Shown here: positions 1-11,600 of the stretch, piece after piece
How the letters are laid out: every line of letters begins with the position of its first letter
Numbering within the stretch: position 1 is the stretch's first letter
From: Hoplostethus atlanticus
Lineage: Eukaryota; Chordata; Actinopteri; Trachichthyiformes; Trachichthyidae
DNA length: 64,000 bases
Direction: 5' to 3'
NCBI GenBank assembly: GCA_034670405.1
Contig: JAXDDX010000001.1
Location: forward strand, 11,241,001-11,305,000
Notes under the pieces: generated by a model
Database searches by the model: none
What the model saw: only the letters and a program-made list of their open reading frames with translations
Told to the model about the DNA's origin: nothing
Position numbers and translations under genes: made by a program

Positions 1-182
1 CTGGTACCACAGCAGACTCCATAGAGACAACTTGGATTAAATCAAGTGTAAGTCTATCCTTGTCAGATCAAAACTATCATAGTAGGGCAGCCCTGCCTAC
101 ATGCAGGTGCCAGGATGAGTGACACATTAAGGTCAGAGATTGAGAGGCTGAGTGGGTAGTGAAAGAAACACATGAACACACT

Positions 183-265
183 GACACACACACACACACA
201 ATGATACACACACATATGCATGCACACATACACACACAGAAACGTGTACACATGCATGCACATGC
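183..265. repeat. (CA)n-rich microsatellite, interrupted
   Basis: A pure CA run at 183-200 is followed by interrupted CA and ATGCATGC-type sequence to about 265. The alternating purine-pyrimidine tract makes cysteine/valine/histidine-rich open frames on both strands; these are artefacts. Confidence 0.9.
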
Positions 266-322
266 ACTCAGGGATGAAAATAGAGATATGGGATTCTAAG
301 CACAGAGGATAGCCTTTAGTAG

Positions 323-515
323 GTGTGTTTTTCCATGTTTCTACGGCTGTGCCTGTTAATGTGCGAGTTTTTGTAGTTATGTACACATTCCCCTTTTATT
401 CCAAATAGTAAGAGTAGATGTGTTTCTCTATGCTTTACCATATGAGTATGCCTCTTTAAGTGTGAGTGTCTGTGGCCATGGACACAGTGGCCTTTTCCCC
501 CCAAGTGATCAAAGA
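323..515. repeat. degenerate ~95-bp tandem duplication
   Basis: The segment starting near 325 (gtgtttttccatg...) recurs near 420 (gtgtttctctatg...) with the same order of sub-motifs. On the minus strand the duplication appears as two similar His/Lys/Arg-rich blocks in one short frame. It looks like an old local duplication in simple-sequence-like DNA. No gene is inferred. Confidence 0.5.
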
Positions 516-762
516 TGCAATGTCTGGCGCTCAACAGTCAACAGCTAGCTGGGGTGTGACCACGCTGTGTTATATTGTGTGGCTTTGACTGCTGACCAGA
601 CTCCTGTGAAGCTGAGTTGAGCTACCATCTGATTGCCAGCCTGATTGGGTTCATGAGTTAAAAAGCAGATCTGTGAGACAGACGGCAAAGCTCGACCCAG
701 ATGTCCAGATCCCAGACGCTCATTCTGCACCCCTGGGTCTGCAGAAGGCACGGGTCTAGGAG

Positions 763-844
763 GACACATACACACATACACACATGCACGCCTGCACGCC
801 CGCATGCACGCGCACACACACACACACACACAAACACACACAAA
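763..844. repeat. (CA)n microsatellite, compound
   Basis: CA/CATA units with CG-containing interruptions; the uninterrupted CA core is about 811-832. Confidence 0.9.
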
Positions 845-2234
845 GGCAGGAAAACTAACAGCCATGAGACAAATCGATGATATAATCACTGTACTCATGT
901 ATGTGCATTTTCTTCAAGCCTTGCGGGTGATGGACATGTAGGAATATGAGTCATCAAACAAAGTAGCTTATGAGACATGCATGAAAACAAAATCAAGTTG
1001 ATCGCTATGACATGATATGACATAGTGAGAAAAACAAAGACACTATGGCATAGAAATTCGTCACTTACAGCGGCATCTTCATAACAATTAAGTGCCAGAG
1101 TAAATGCAGCCCATATAGCACAACATGATCAGACTGGAATAGCCTACTCTTGTTTCAGTGCGACCTAGCACAGGGTCAAACGCTGACGAAAACCAAAAGC
1201 ATTGGTTTATAATATTAAACCTTTGTCAATTGTTCACCAAGAGGAGTTTTTTTCATTTAATTTCTTTGATTCATTTTGATTCATGTACCTTGGAGGAACC
1301 ACAAGGTTGCGACAGATTTTTTCCCCTTCGTTGCAATAGAAGATTACACCTAAGGAAATTTCTGTGGAAATTGATTCTTGTGAAATGCTATGTCTGTTTT
1401 GTTGGACTGGGAGTTACACAATCATTGCTATTTCCCCTGCAGACAAAGCTTGCTATAGGTCTGCTGTGTAATGGTTCTTTTCATCTCAAACACACTACAA
1501 GTTGAAAGATGAGTGATTGATATATCTTGCTCCAGCATCAAATACCACCTCTCTGACTGAGTTAGTGATTATTGTTGGTTGAATATTTGCATTAATGAAC
1601 TTAGATAACAACAGTGATTTCCATCAGCCTCCTTTTTTTTTTGTACATTTTATAATAACCTGTTAAATGCAGATTCCTCCTGATTCCATCACTAAGGGCT
1701 TGTGTCCATTGACAACCTCTATTTTAGCTAGCAGCACTCACAAGTCGCCTGGGGATGCGCTAGTCATGGCTCCCTCTGTTGCTATGCGACTACTAAAAAC
1801 GTGTTTGAAGGGCATCTCTCCAGTTCAAACATTTTTAACTTTCAGTTTTAGCGCAGTGAGCACTGGGAGTATAAATCCCATCTAAATTCCATGGTCAACA
1901 ATAAAAAAAAAATGAGAAGCCAGTGCTTTAGAAGAAGGTCTCCTTTCCATCTGTAGCTTCAAATTTCTTCCCCACTTTGGCTGTTTTTTTTTTCTTTTTG
2001 TCCTTTTCTTTTTTCTTTTTAAACGGGGGCATATAGTGTCTCACCTTCATTAGGCACAATTCGGAAAGATGAAAGAAGGCAGCAAGAGGAAGCACACCAC
2101 CCCTTTACCATTTAACCTTTTAATTTAGCAGCAGGAATTAATGTGGTGGCCTGGGCCAGTATCACTTTAAACAGATGCTGCCCAGGTGCCCCGGAGGCAG
2201 GAAGAATGGCTCCTCTGTGGCGTTTGTGTGTATG

Positions 2235-2236
<2 letters not shown>
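845..2236. other. no recognised gene; AT-rich DNA
   Basis: There is a 115-codon plus frame at 1158-1505, but it has no recognisable domain and no splice context. A T-rich, pyrimidine-biased tract lies at about 1981-2023. Nothing else stands out. Confidence 0.6.

Positions 2237-2267
<31 letters not shown>
2237..2267 (+). repeat. (GA)n microsatellite
   Basis: About 15 uninterrupted GA dinucleotides, a homopurine strand able in principle to form triplex DNA. Confidence 0.95.
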
Positions 2268-2272
<5 letters not shown>

Positions 2273-3551
2273 GAGTGTTGGAGCATTTGCGCTATACACA
2301 TGCGAGCTGTTATTAACCGAGCCGTCACATCAGTCAAACCTCAGGTCCTTTCACTCTCATTTTAGCAGCATGTGGCATTCCAATGAGGTCAGGAAGAGAG
2401 AGACTGGCAGTGGAGAGGATGGTGGGGATTACTAAGTAGAAAAGACACAATCATCACGACTGGCAAGGTGGGTGATGTAAGGCAAGTGGTGAGTAATGAT
2501 GCATCTTGAATTCAGGTCAGTGCTCTTAGCTGAATTTTAGGGAGACAACATAGGAAAGACGGAGAGAGTGGAGGGAGAGTTGGAAAAATCCCCTCATAGA
2601 TCTGAATCACGGCTACAAAAATATTTCAACCTATATTGTTTCAAAATATCAAAAACATTAACAAACACTGTACGACGTTGCTACACTGAACACGCGTATC
2701 TACATTCCATTTAATCCACTACTGCTACTACTGTTCTCACAATATGAGTTGCAGTGAAAGGCGAGCCAGAAAAAGGAGCAATGCTCCCTGGCCTCCAGAA
2801 TGACAGAATGGCACTTTTATGATGTCTCCCAGATTATTCCCTGAGATGGATGGGCTGAGCTGGAACACCGATTGATTAATCCATCGACTGGAGGAATGTG
2901 CTACAGCCTTCCCCCTACTCAACTATTCGTTCTCTGGACAGAACATTCAGACAGACATGCTGGAGAGGATGACTAATGAGTGAGACTACTGCAGATGCTG
3001 TTTGTGACTGTCTGTGTCTTTGTGTTTGTGTCGGTAGAGTAGATCATATTACAAGCATGTTGGTACGGAATAGCAGCGGTCTAAATCATCATGACAACTC
3101 ACAATGGAGTAAAGCCCAAAAGCCACACTTTGAAGACTGAGGAAGCTGCAGAAACTGTTCAAATTCCCTTGTCTTTTCTTTTGAATGGAGGCCTATCACC
3201 AATGTATAAGATCAAAATCATCTTAACAGAGACTGTAGTTCGCTATGGGGATATTGTTCTGACAATGAGCCTGGAGTGACAAATTGGTGATACATTTTTA
3301 TAGGCTACAAACCCTGACAAAACCACACTATCTTCAAAGCAGAGTATATACTTCATCCACCAGCAAAGTATCAAAAACTGAGGTGCATTTAATCACATCC
3401 ACAATGGCTGCCTATGATGCTGTGAAACCTTGTCAGTGGCCATCATTTTATTACTAACTTCCTGTGGGCTTCTGAAAGCATCTTTCAAATGTCAATTGCT
3501 ATAAGGTGACTCTCTCCTTGCCTACCTCTGCAAGCAGACATGATAAATCAC
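2268..3551. other. no recognised gene
   Basis: Unremarkable unique-looking DNA. The open frames here (for example minus 2737-2922 and plus 3091-3279) are short, match nothing I know and have no promoter or splice support. Confidence 0.6.
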
Positions 3552-3577
3552 CACGTGACTGACCTCATGTATAAAAG
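3552..3577 (+). promoter_or_regulatory. possible E-box plus TATA box
   Basis: CACGTG at 3552-3557 followed by TATAAAAG at 3570-3577 resembles a plus-strand core promoter. Both words are short enough to occur by chance in 64 kb, and there is no CpG enrichment. A start site ~30 bp past the TATA box would fall near 3600, inside rather than before the small frame that opens at 3593, so the two do not support each other. Confidence 0.2.
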
Positions 3578-3754
3578 CAGCAATCATCAACCATGATGCA
3601 TCCTGCAAGAGCTTACGGTATACTCATAGCACCGCTGGCTCTGCCCTGGCCTGAAAACCCACAGGCCTTCTCTCTTTCTCTGTTTCCACAGAGGATAGAC
3701 GGGGTGGATGGGATGATTATGTTGATTGTCATGGAAGGGGTGCAATCAAGATAG

Positions 3755-5904
3755 AGAAAGAAAGGTTTTACCAAACCTATATCAATTTTTATATTGGTTG
3801 CTTCTATTAAATAGATTCAATAGATTTGGTCTGATGTTAGCATTCAAAATAATTTTCGATGAAGGAAAAAATATCCTAATAATAGAGACACATTCATGTG
3901 TACACAAACCATTGCTAATTCCTAATACACATGTGCTCTATCTTTGCATTTTGTGCGTGGGTTAACGAAGGAGGTTACAGTAATTATCACAAACATATCA
4001 TGCCAACATATGAACAAAAGCACATCAGGAAATAGAAACAAGGCATGACATTCATTGTTTCAATTCCAATTGCAGTATCTGTAACCCATAATGCTGTTCA
4101 CCTCATGTTCATAAAAAGGTTGTTTTCACCACCAGCATGAGGTCTACTAGCTCCAAGCTGGTCTACCAGCTTGGGACCCCCTGCATTGCACTACTATTCT
4201 CCAAAAGAGGCAAGGCAAGAGAGTAGGTAACAGATCACTCTGTCCCTTTCACGTTGAATGAAATCCCCTGAGAGAAGTTATACCCAGAGAAGATGAAAAA
4301 TGTAGGGGTACTATAGTGCCATTATTGATAGAAGTCCCCAGCAGTCAAAGAAATGAATGCTAATGGTGACCTCAGCCGGGCTTTACAGAGATTAATCCGA
4401 TTTAAGAAACAAACGTTTTAATATATGACGCAAAGTGCTGGCCCCGATCTGAACTGAGTCACAGCCTGAGAAAGACAATATTGCCAAGGAGTGTGGGAAG
4501 GGAACATGGGTATACAGTCTGTTGCTGTACAAGACCCTGCCACTTCATTGCAGTGGTATCCTTTTCTGACTGACAAGTTCATGACAGGGCTACTTGGAAT
4601 GATTTTCAATAGATAGGTCAGACAAAAATGACTGGAGAAACTAGACATAAAACAGACATTTTTGGTAGCAACATTGCCAAATGAAGTCTGGCTTTGTGTG
4701 AGCAGCAGGAAGTCCCACTTGGTCCCTCTGTTGAACCTGCTCTAAGGCTATTTCCCACTGCTAAGGAGGGCTAATTGGGACACACTGGGGATGCCACTGT
4801 TGCACAGTGAAATAAACAAACACAGAGCACCAGAATGTCCATTACCTGTTTTAAACTCATCTGTTCCTTCACTTGATTGGATTGCTGTACAGTTCATGAC
4901 ATCCCAAACATACTTACATACAGCATACATTAATCTCCAGAGAAATCTCCGGAGGGATGAGAAAGTTTGAGGAGTGCTAAATGGGGAGGAGGAATAGACT
5001 CTCGCCAACAAACAATTGTAATCTTTGGGATGTGTAGGGACGATTTATCATGCTAAACCCTCTGACAGGGCAAAAACATAAAACGAGCAGTCTAATTTGT
5101 CTCCCCAAGGTGATGTCACTCCATCATATGGTGGGGCTTTATTTTAGAAGGTGAAAAATGTTCAATACATTTCTCACCGTTCACAAGTGATGGAGAGATG
5201 CAATTAATAATATGTCTGAAGAGTGACAGGCACAACCTCTATTTGTACTTTTACGATCAACACTGGTTTATTACTAACATGACAGGCATTTATTATCAAG
5301 TTTGAAAGCTATCATATTTAACATGCATATCCTATATTAACATGCTTATTCCTAGTGCTTGAAAAGGCCATGGCCATTTCACCCTGATAACCGAGAGGAG
5401 CAAATAGATGAGGGCAGATAATCAATACAACTTCATATGAAATCTACACATGATGTAAAACACCAAACATTATTATTATGAATGTCAGAATGTCTGTCTC
5501 TGCCTCAACACATCATTTCTAACTTGCTATTCTTGTCTCGTTATGATTATTATTATTTTTAATCCAGTTTTGAAGTACAGATGACAGAATTCATCAGTGC
5601 TGTAGCATGACAGTGTAGATTTTAAAATGTGGCCACATAAATGCATGACTTTAGAACACTGTGCAGTGATTCTCTGCAATACAACTGATAAATGCAACTC
5701 ACCTATTAACCTCTTGTGAATCACAAGAATACAGTATGTAGAACTTCTATGAAAGGTGTCAGTTGTTGCATCCTTGCATGTTAGGAAAAAAGTCTATCCA
5801 GCAGACTAGTGGCTCATATATTCGCGCCATGAAATACAGCCCCCCTGTCTACTCCAGCTGAGTAGAGGTAGACTGAATACTGGAGCGAAGACGGCAGATT
5901 TAAT
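3755..5904. other. no recognised gene
   Basis: Only short frames without recognisable domains. A near-perfect inverted repeat (10-bp arms ccaagctggt / accagcttgg, 2-nt centre) lies at 4153-4174. Confidence 0.6.
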
Positions 5905-5932
5905 TTCAGCACCACCTATGAAGGACAGCTCC
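5905..5932 (+). promoter_or_regulatory. expanded-spacing RE1/NRSE-like site (REST)
   Basis: The left half TTCAGCACC (5905-5913) and right half GGACAGCTCC (5923-5932) match the two halves of the REST/NRSF element, with one mismatch in the right half. The gap is 9 nt instead of the canonical 2, a shift of +7, within the range described for non-canonical RE1 sites that REST still binds. It lies about 600 bp downstream, on the minus strand, of the splice donor proposed for the CpG-rich region. REST represses neuronal genes in non-neuronal cells, so this hints at a neuronal gene. Only the sequence match is seen; binding is inferred. Confidence 0.4.
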
Positions 5933-6203
5933 CTCCCAGCCACTTCAGTCAAGCTACAATGAAAGGGCAGTGAACAAGTGTCCGTGTATTTAAACCCTGC
6001 AAAGACAAAAACAGACCAATGTAGGCCTATTTAGGGAAAAAGTCAGAGATGTAAACCTTTCTAAATATCTTTTAAGTAGTCTAAATATACCGTACATTAA
6101 TCCTCAACCGAATTTTGCCATACTATTTTAACGCGTTGTGGTACGTTTTCACACATATATTGAGTGAACTGGTTTGTAGGTATGCATGTATATAGATATA
6201 TGT

Positions 6204-6271
6204 ATGGATGAATGATGGATGATGGATAATGGATGATGGAAGGAAGGTTGAATGGATGGATGGATGGATAG
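6204..6271 (+). repeat. (GGAT)n / GATG-type tetranucleotide repeat
   Basis: Imperfect GGATGATGGAT units ending in a cleaner (GGAT)n run at about 6252-6270. Confidence 0.85.
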
Positions 6272-6522
6272 GAAATGCCTACTCCGCATTCAATGTGTGA
6301 TCACCATGTGTTAATTTGAATGGCCAAGCCACGGTACAAACAGTGCATTCGTGGTGCTTTCTTTTACAAATGCTTCGGTTTTTTATTTGGAAGGACAGAG
6401 AACTAATTGATTTTCTACTATTTATGTATAATAATACCTAAGCTTGGTGCTCGTGCACTCAACTCATGGACGCGCACTGACGTGCAAGGAGACCCACGCG
6501 AGCGCGCATATCGTTTCCTTAC

Positions 6523-7080
6523 CTGTCAAATCAGTCCATGATTACAGATCTTTTAGACAGAGGCTTCAATATCAACGAGGGTGAAGTCTAGAAAATACTG
6601 TGCCCTGATTGAGTTTATGTCGGTGCAATCATCAAAAGAAAAAAAAACATATTTGGACATCAAACAGCAAGAGAAGGGGGTAATAGTTATGTTAAAGGAA
6701 CAATGGTTGCAATTAGCACAACATTTGTTACACAACAAACACTTACTTGTTCAAGAAGACGTTGAAGTCTGCAGGATATGTGCTTTAGACGGAGAATGGT
6801 CCGTCTTCAGCTACCTCCCCAAAAACTGCATCGAAAATACATCCGCAATTCTCAAGCGATTTTGCAGAATCCGTGGCGATACTTTCTTGACAAACACATT
6901 GTGTTCCCATTCTCAAAACGACGCCGTATGTAATCCATCCATCAGTTTGGATGATATGCTATTACGCTCACACAGATGACATCAATGTATCCATTGTTTC
7001 GTATTTTCAAGACGCAAGTAATACGGAGGCACCCACAAGTGCCATTGTTGAAACTACTCTCCCGATGCAAAGCGATACCC
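6523..7080 (-). other. putative noncoding first exon with two alternative donors
   Basis: Reading leftward from about 7080, the minus strand has stop codons in every frame and a 12-codon upstream frame starting near 7044. It meets CAA|GTAAGTG with the intron starting at 6746, and later GACAG|GTAAGG with the intron starting at 6522. The second is close to the ideal vertebrate 5' splice consensus. The two would give exons differing by 224 nt. No coding segment joins either donor, so this would be a 5' UTR exon or part of a noncoding RNA. The call rests on motif order only. Confidence 0.3.
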
Positions 7081-7102
7081 ACGGTGGTCTTAGAAAGGCA
7101 TA

Positions 7103-7112
7103 CTTATATAGG
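7103..7112 (-). promoter_or_regulatory. minus-strand TATA box candidate
   Basis: On the minus strand the bases read CCTATATAAG. A start site ~30 bp downstream would fall near 7080, followed by a stop-rich leader and a consensus splice donor, the expected order for a TATA promoter and noncoding first exon. Confidence 0.35.
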
Positions 7113-8532
7113 TCTCCAGTTCTCCTATAATGAGTTAGGCTAATGCGGATTAACACAGTTTTTTCTCTAAATGTTTAGATCTAAATGTTCTTTTTAAAAA
7201 CACGGACCTCTCCAGGATGTGCAGAGCAGGGAAAACATCATGTAGTCAATTTCCAGGTAGATAAATCCAGAAAAACCCTTGATTGGATTGTATAGTAGAC
7301 CACCATCCATACATTGAAGGCAAAAATAGGGTTATTTTAACGTCCCGCTTGCTCTCGTCTTCAAATGTAACTTTTTTTCAAGTCCCTATTCCTTCATAGT
7401 CATCAACCCCGCTGAATCTGATTAGATTTCACCTCACAACCCAGTGCGGATTTCAAGATGCTTATTTCTCTTTTTCCTCCTGGTTATGTAGATAAATGGA
7501 GTCCTGCAATTTAGCGAATGAATGAACTCTTCGGATGTTATCGATGTTATGCTATAGAATGGAGAATTGAAAAGTTATCGGGATTAAAACTACCTCTGTC
7601 TTCTCTTCGGTTTCTCCGTCGATATGCAAGATAAAAATAAATGCGTTTAATGACGGAGCAGTGCAACATCGAAGGGAAAAAAATCCAGCAGGTATCCTCA
7701 AGAAGCCTTTAAAATCCCATCGGATATACAGACAGTAACTTGAAGTGTGAGGAGCCGTCGCTGTAGACCAAAAGCTCAATTCTTACATTTTTTCGTGCCA
7801 AGGCTTGATCTCATCGTGTCTTGACTGGAGTTAGTTCATCAAAGGAAGTCATCACTTCTGCGCTCTCGCTCCATCTATCTATACATGCAAGCAATTCAAG
7901 CCTCGGCTATCCATTGATATGGCATCGGATGAGAGATTGCTCTACGGGATATTATCCACAGAGTGCTGATCTTCCGAGCCCTTTCTTCTTTTCTTCTCCT
8001 CCCAGCCGCAGTGTGTTAAAGATGGTTCAAAAGTGATCACAAATCACCCCGTTCCAGTGCGCGCAGGCTACATCCATCGGTGCGCTTTGCCTCAGTGCGC
8101 TCCGCATTTACGCACCCAAATAAAACACACGGCGCAGCACGGACGGGAACGGAATTGATAAGTGCATGAGGGAGCCATCATGTAGGCTACCTCCCACTGA
8201 CAAGCTGTTCTCTCCAAATAAGACAGTTTGTAATCCGCCAGTCACTGCTGGTGGACCGGCGCTGCCGTCAGCCGCAGGACTGTTGCAGTGGGGGGCAGGA
8301 AATATATATTTTTACCTGCCTTTCAGCCTTGATATTCCTCTGTTTTGACTTCTTAGGCTCCTCAAATTCTCCTCCCCCACTGCATTTAGACCATGCACCA
8401 CGTCTCCCCTGAAAAAATGAGATTATTCTGATTCTTTACCATCGTCCTTATTATTCATTGGTCAATCCCATTAACAGGGGGTAACAAATGCAGATTATTG
8501 TTTATGCGAGGGCTTGTGTCCGTGCATAAACA

Positions 8533-8537
<5 letters not shown>

Positions 8538-8591
<54 letters not shown>

Positions 8592-8627
8592 AAGAGAAAA
8601 AGAGAGAGAGAGGGAGGGAGAGAGAGA
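8538..8627 (+). repeat. composite (GT)n-(GA)n microsatellite
   Basis: A pure GT run (8538-8570) abuts a GA-rich homopurine run (8571-8627) with AAAG and GGGA interruptions. Both strands give long but meaningless open frames. Confidence 0.95.
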
Positions 8628-11600
8628 TTCCTCACAAGTGTCACTTGCAAGTGGGACACCACTGCCACCTACCGACTTCCGTGGCCTGTTTTCTGTACGG
8701 TAGTGTGATCGTCGCCTCAGGGTGATTGTCGCGTAGGACTGCTCTTTGCTCTCCCATAATATCCGAACACACCATGTTTTGTTTATGTATATATTTTCAT
8801 ATTTCAGGATGCTGTAGGCTGCAACATAAAACATAGGCCCATCCAATAGTTTTTGGTGAAGCCGAAGGACTGACTAATGTTTAATGGTAACCATAGTCAC
8901 TAAATTGATTGAATGTGTAGCTCATGACAAGGAAATAAACATAGAATATTATGACAGGTTTGACAGTTTAGAAAACAGTTGAATGTCTATTGATGAGTAT
9001 AAAACACTCTTGGATACTGTCAGGCTTCAGGAGTTTGGACTCCATTTATAAATGCTGTCTCTGTGATATGAATTATGAAATACACGGTGCAGAATTTTAG
9101 CATGGGGCTGACACAGGAGACTCCAGAAGATTAGTGCTTGTAAAGCATATATCTCAAGAGAAGCTGTACCACACACATTATCCCAATCTCATACATAATA
9201 CATGAATGTACATGTTGTATATCAGAACAGAAAAAAAGATGAATCTGCACTATATGAGTGTTATTAATAGTCATAATAGTAATTTGGGGAGATTATGCAT
9301 TCTTATGCCATGTGATAGTAGATGTGAGAAAACATTCAAATGCCAGACCAGGGATCTGTCCATCTAGCTGTCAACAGCTGATCTCATTTCCCTCAGTGCT
9401 GAAGGCGTTGCATCATTCATCTGTCTTCATAACTGTCGACCTGCCTGTCTGTGTGTCTGGCATATGGTGGTAAAAAGCACTGGCCTCTTGCTTTCCAGTT
9501 GAAGGAGACATCATTAAATGACTCCTTTCACTCCATTCTTCTCACCTCCCATTTTCCCAGGCTCTGACCATGCAAGCGAATGAAAACCATTAGTACGTGA
9601 GCCCAGATAGCAGAGTAACTTTTTAATACAGCACCTTTCTAATCTATAATGCCATTCACATGTATTTTCCTGGTCATTTTGTGAGTGCCCTTCCCTAATA
9701 TGTCATGTTGGTGTGTGATAGTCTTTCCTAATGGTTTGGATTTAAAGCTTTCATTTCACCACTAGCTGGGAATCTCTGGTGACTTATTACTTAAGATCTT
9801 ATTTGCTCTGTGGGAGCCATCACTAAAGCCCATACCCTTATTCTTGATTTATGTAGCTTTTGGGACAACATATTCTTTGGTGATGGAAACACCTGTGAAG
9901 CTTTTGGATTATACACTATAACCAGAATCCATCATTTTATATGCTGTATAGACACATTCATGTGATTATCTTGAAATGTATTATTGGGTGTCTCTTCAGC
10001 TGGTCATATAGATGCATGCTGTAAACAGGAGTCTTGCACACTATTGAAACATGGTAATAAAGATCACTCTGCCCTTGCAGAAAGAGATATTGTGCTTCTA
10101 GTGTAAACATTGTGTCCTTGTACCCTAAAAGGGCAAGCACCATGCTCAAAGGGCCAATTATTCCTGAAGTGGCATGGTCACAAACATCCCTTGGGTTAAG
10201 GAATGTTGTATTATAGATTATTGGCTAGGATTGCTTTGATATTGACAATGTAAATTACTGATGCATAAATGGATTAAGATTGGTGGTGTAGACTGTAAAT
10301 GATCATTTTGCACCACACCATGCTCTGTATTATCCCCTTACAGAGACCACACAGAAGAGATGGTGTTTTGACAGAAGAGAGGAAGAAGCAGTAAAGTGGC
10401 ATTCAGAGACGGCTTAAGGCACATAGATCTCTTCCTTTCCCTGGGAGTATTATGTTGTCAGGGGCTGAATAATGCATATGTTGGGATGCAATTAGATAGT
10501 GTAATAATCATGTTGGGTATGCCATGTGGGTCTCATCCAGTGATCAAAAGGAATACACCAAACTCAAGGCTACTCATTGTTGCTATTTGCTCCGCTAAGA
10601 TCCACTTTCAGCTGAGAAAGAGAAAACACAAAAAAATAAGTTCATGAAACACACATATGTGCTTTTTAATATGTGTATTTCCAAAGAGCAGGATCAAATA
10701 ACGTAAATGCAAATCCTCTTTTAATGCCCGTCACTATAATGATGACAGTGATACCATGTTGCATGGAACGTACAGTTTTACATATCACTGGTAGTGATGT
10801 GATATGATAATTCTGGTTTTTATATTGAGAACCGTACTTCTCTCTCTCTCTGATGAAAGGACGGCTGTCAGATTGTGTTGGTGAGCAATTCTTCTCAAGA
10901 CTTTATAACTTTTGTAGCGCAAAAGTTGGGTCTTAGTATTTTTAGAATGTCACCATTATTTGTATACAAAACCACATTACAACACCACTTCCGCTGTCTT
11001 ATGCTCTCCAGTAAAATGTACCTGCACAATAATTGAATGTAAGATATACCCAAAAGGGGAGAGAAGTAGGTACCACGATATGCTGTGCACAGTTGCATCA
11101 CCTACAGCTGCCCGCTTTAAAGGAGGCTCTAAATATATTAGTAATGTGCTGTTTATTTTGGAGATTTGGCATTCATTATTGATGATGTTGTTTTGGAGCG
11201 TATGGGACATCACTACTGATATCCTGCAGGACTCAGAAGCAATGAAATAATGTAGTCAGGTGTGTGAGAAGCAAGCATGTGCAAAGGCAAGTCTGTAGGT
11301 CTGTGAATGTGTCACTCGTCACTCCCTTCTATTCCGCTCTATCAGGCCTGGTGCCACCTGAGGTTGAATACTGTAGTGAGCTTGTCTTTCTCTCTGATGT
11401 TTGATTCCCCCCCCCCTTTTCTTTTCCCTCTTTCCACTGTACTCCGTAATCACATAATTCAACCACGGAATTAGTTTGCAAGAAATAGCTTTCAGAGTCA
11501 GTGAGAGAAATTCCGCAAACACCTCAGTATAGCGACGTCTCTGAGATTCAAAGCAATTCATCAAATTTCATGGACTTGATAATTAGGTGCATCAATATGT

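Larger units (their letters stand above)
6470..8300 (-). promoter_or_regulatory. CpG-enriched candidate promoter / 5' exon region
   Basis: CpG dinucleotides are visibly enriched against the CpG-poor surroundings, in a cluster at 6475-6512 (several CGCG) and another at 8055-8290. On the minus strand the stretch reads like a long 5' untranslated leader: stops in all frames, several short upstream open frames, a TATA box at 7103-7112 and good splice donors at 6746 and 6522. A solo REST right half-site (ggcagcgcc, minus strand) lies near 8258-8266. Together these suggest the 5' end of a gene transcribed leftward whose coding exons lie outside the window. The 132-codon plus frame at 6581-6979 matches nothing known and probably overlaps the leader by chance. 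The gene cannot be named. Confidence 0.4.

Noticed and set aside
545-898. Cys/Val-rich and His/Thr-rich open frames over CA/GT repeats (here and at 8502-8846, 30077-30331, 30914-31251, 54621-54966, 58742-59397)
   Set aside because: Dinucleotide repeats lack stop codons in several frames; the products are low-complexity and strand-symmetric.
3593-3754. 53-codon plus frame beginning MMHPARAYGILIAPLAL, just after an E-box and TATA box
   Set aside because: A TATA-driven start would fall near 3600, past the first two ATGs. The frame is short, matches nothing known and has no CpG or splice support.
6581-6979. 132-codon plus frame in the CpG-rich region
   Set aside because: No recognisable domain, and the opposite strand shows the better promoter and splice signals. 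It could still be tested by conservation.
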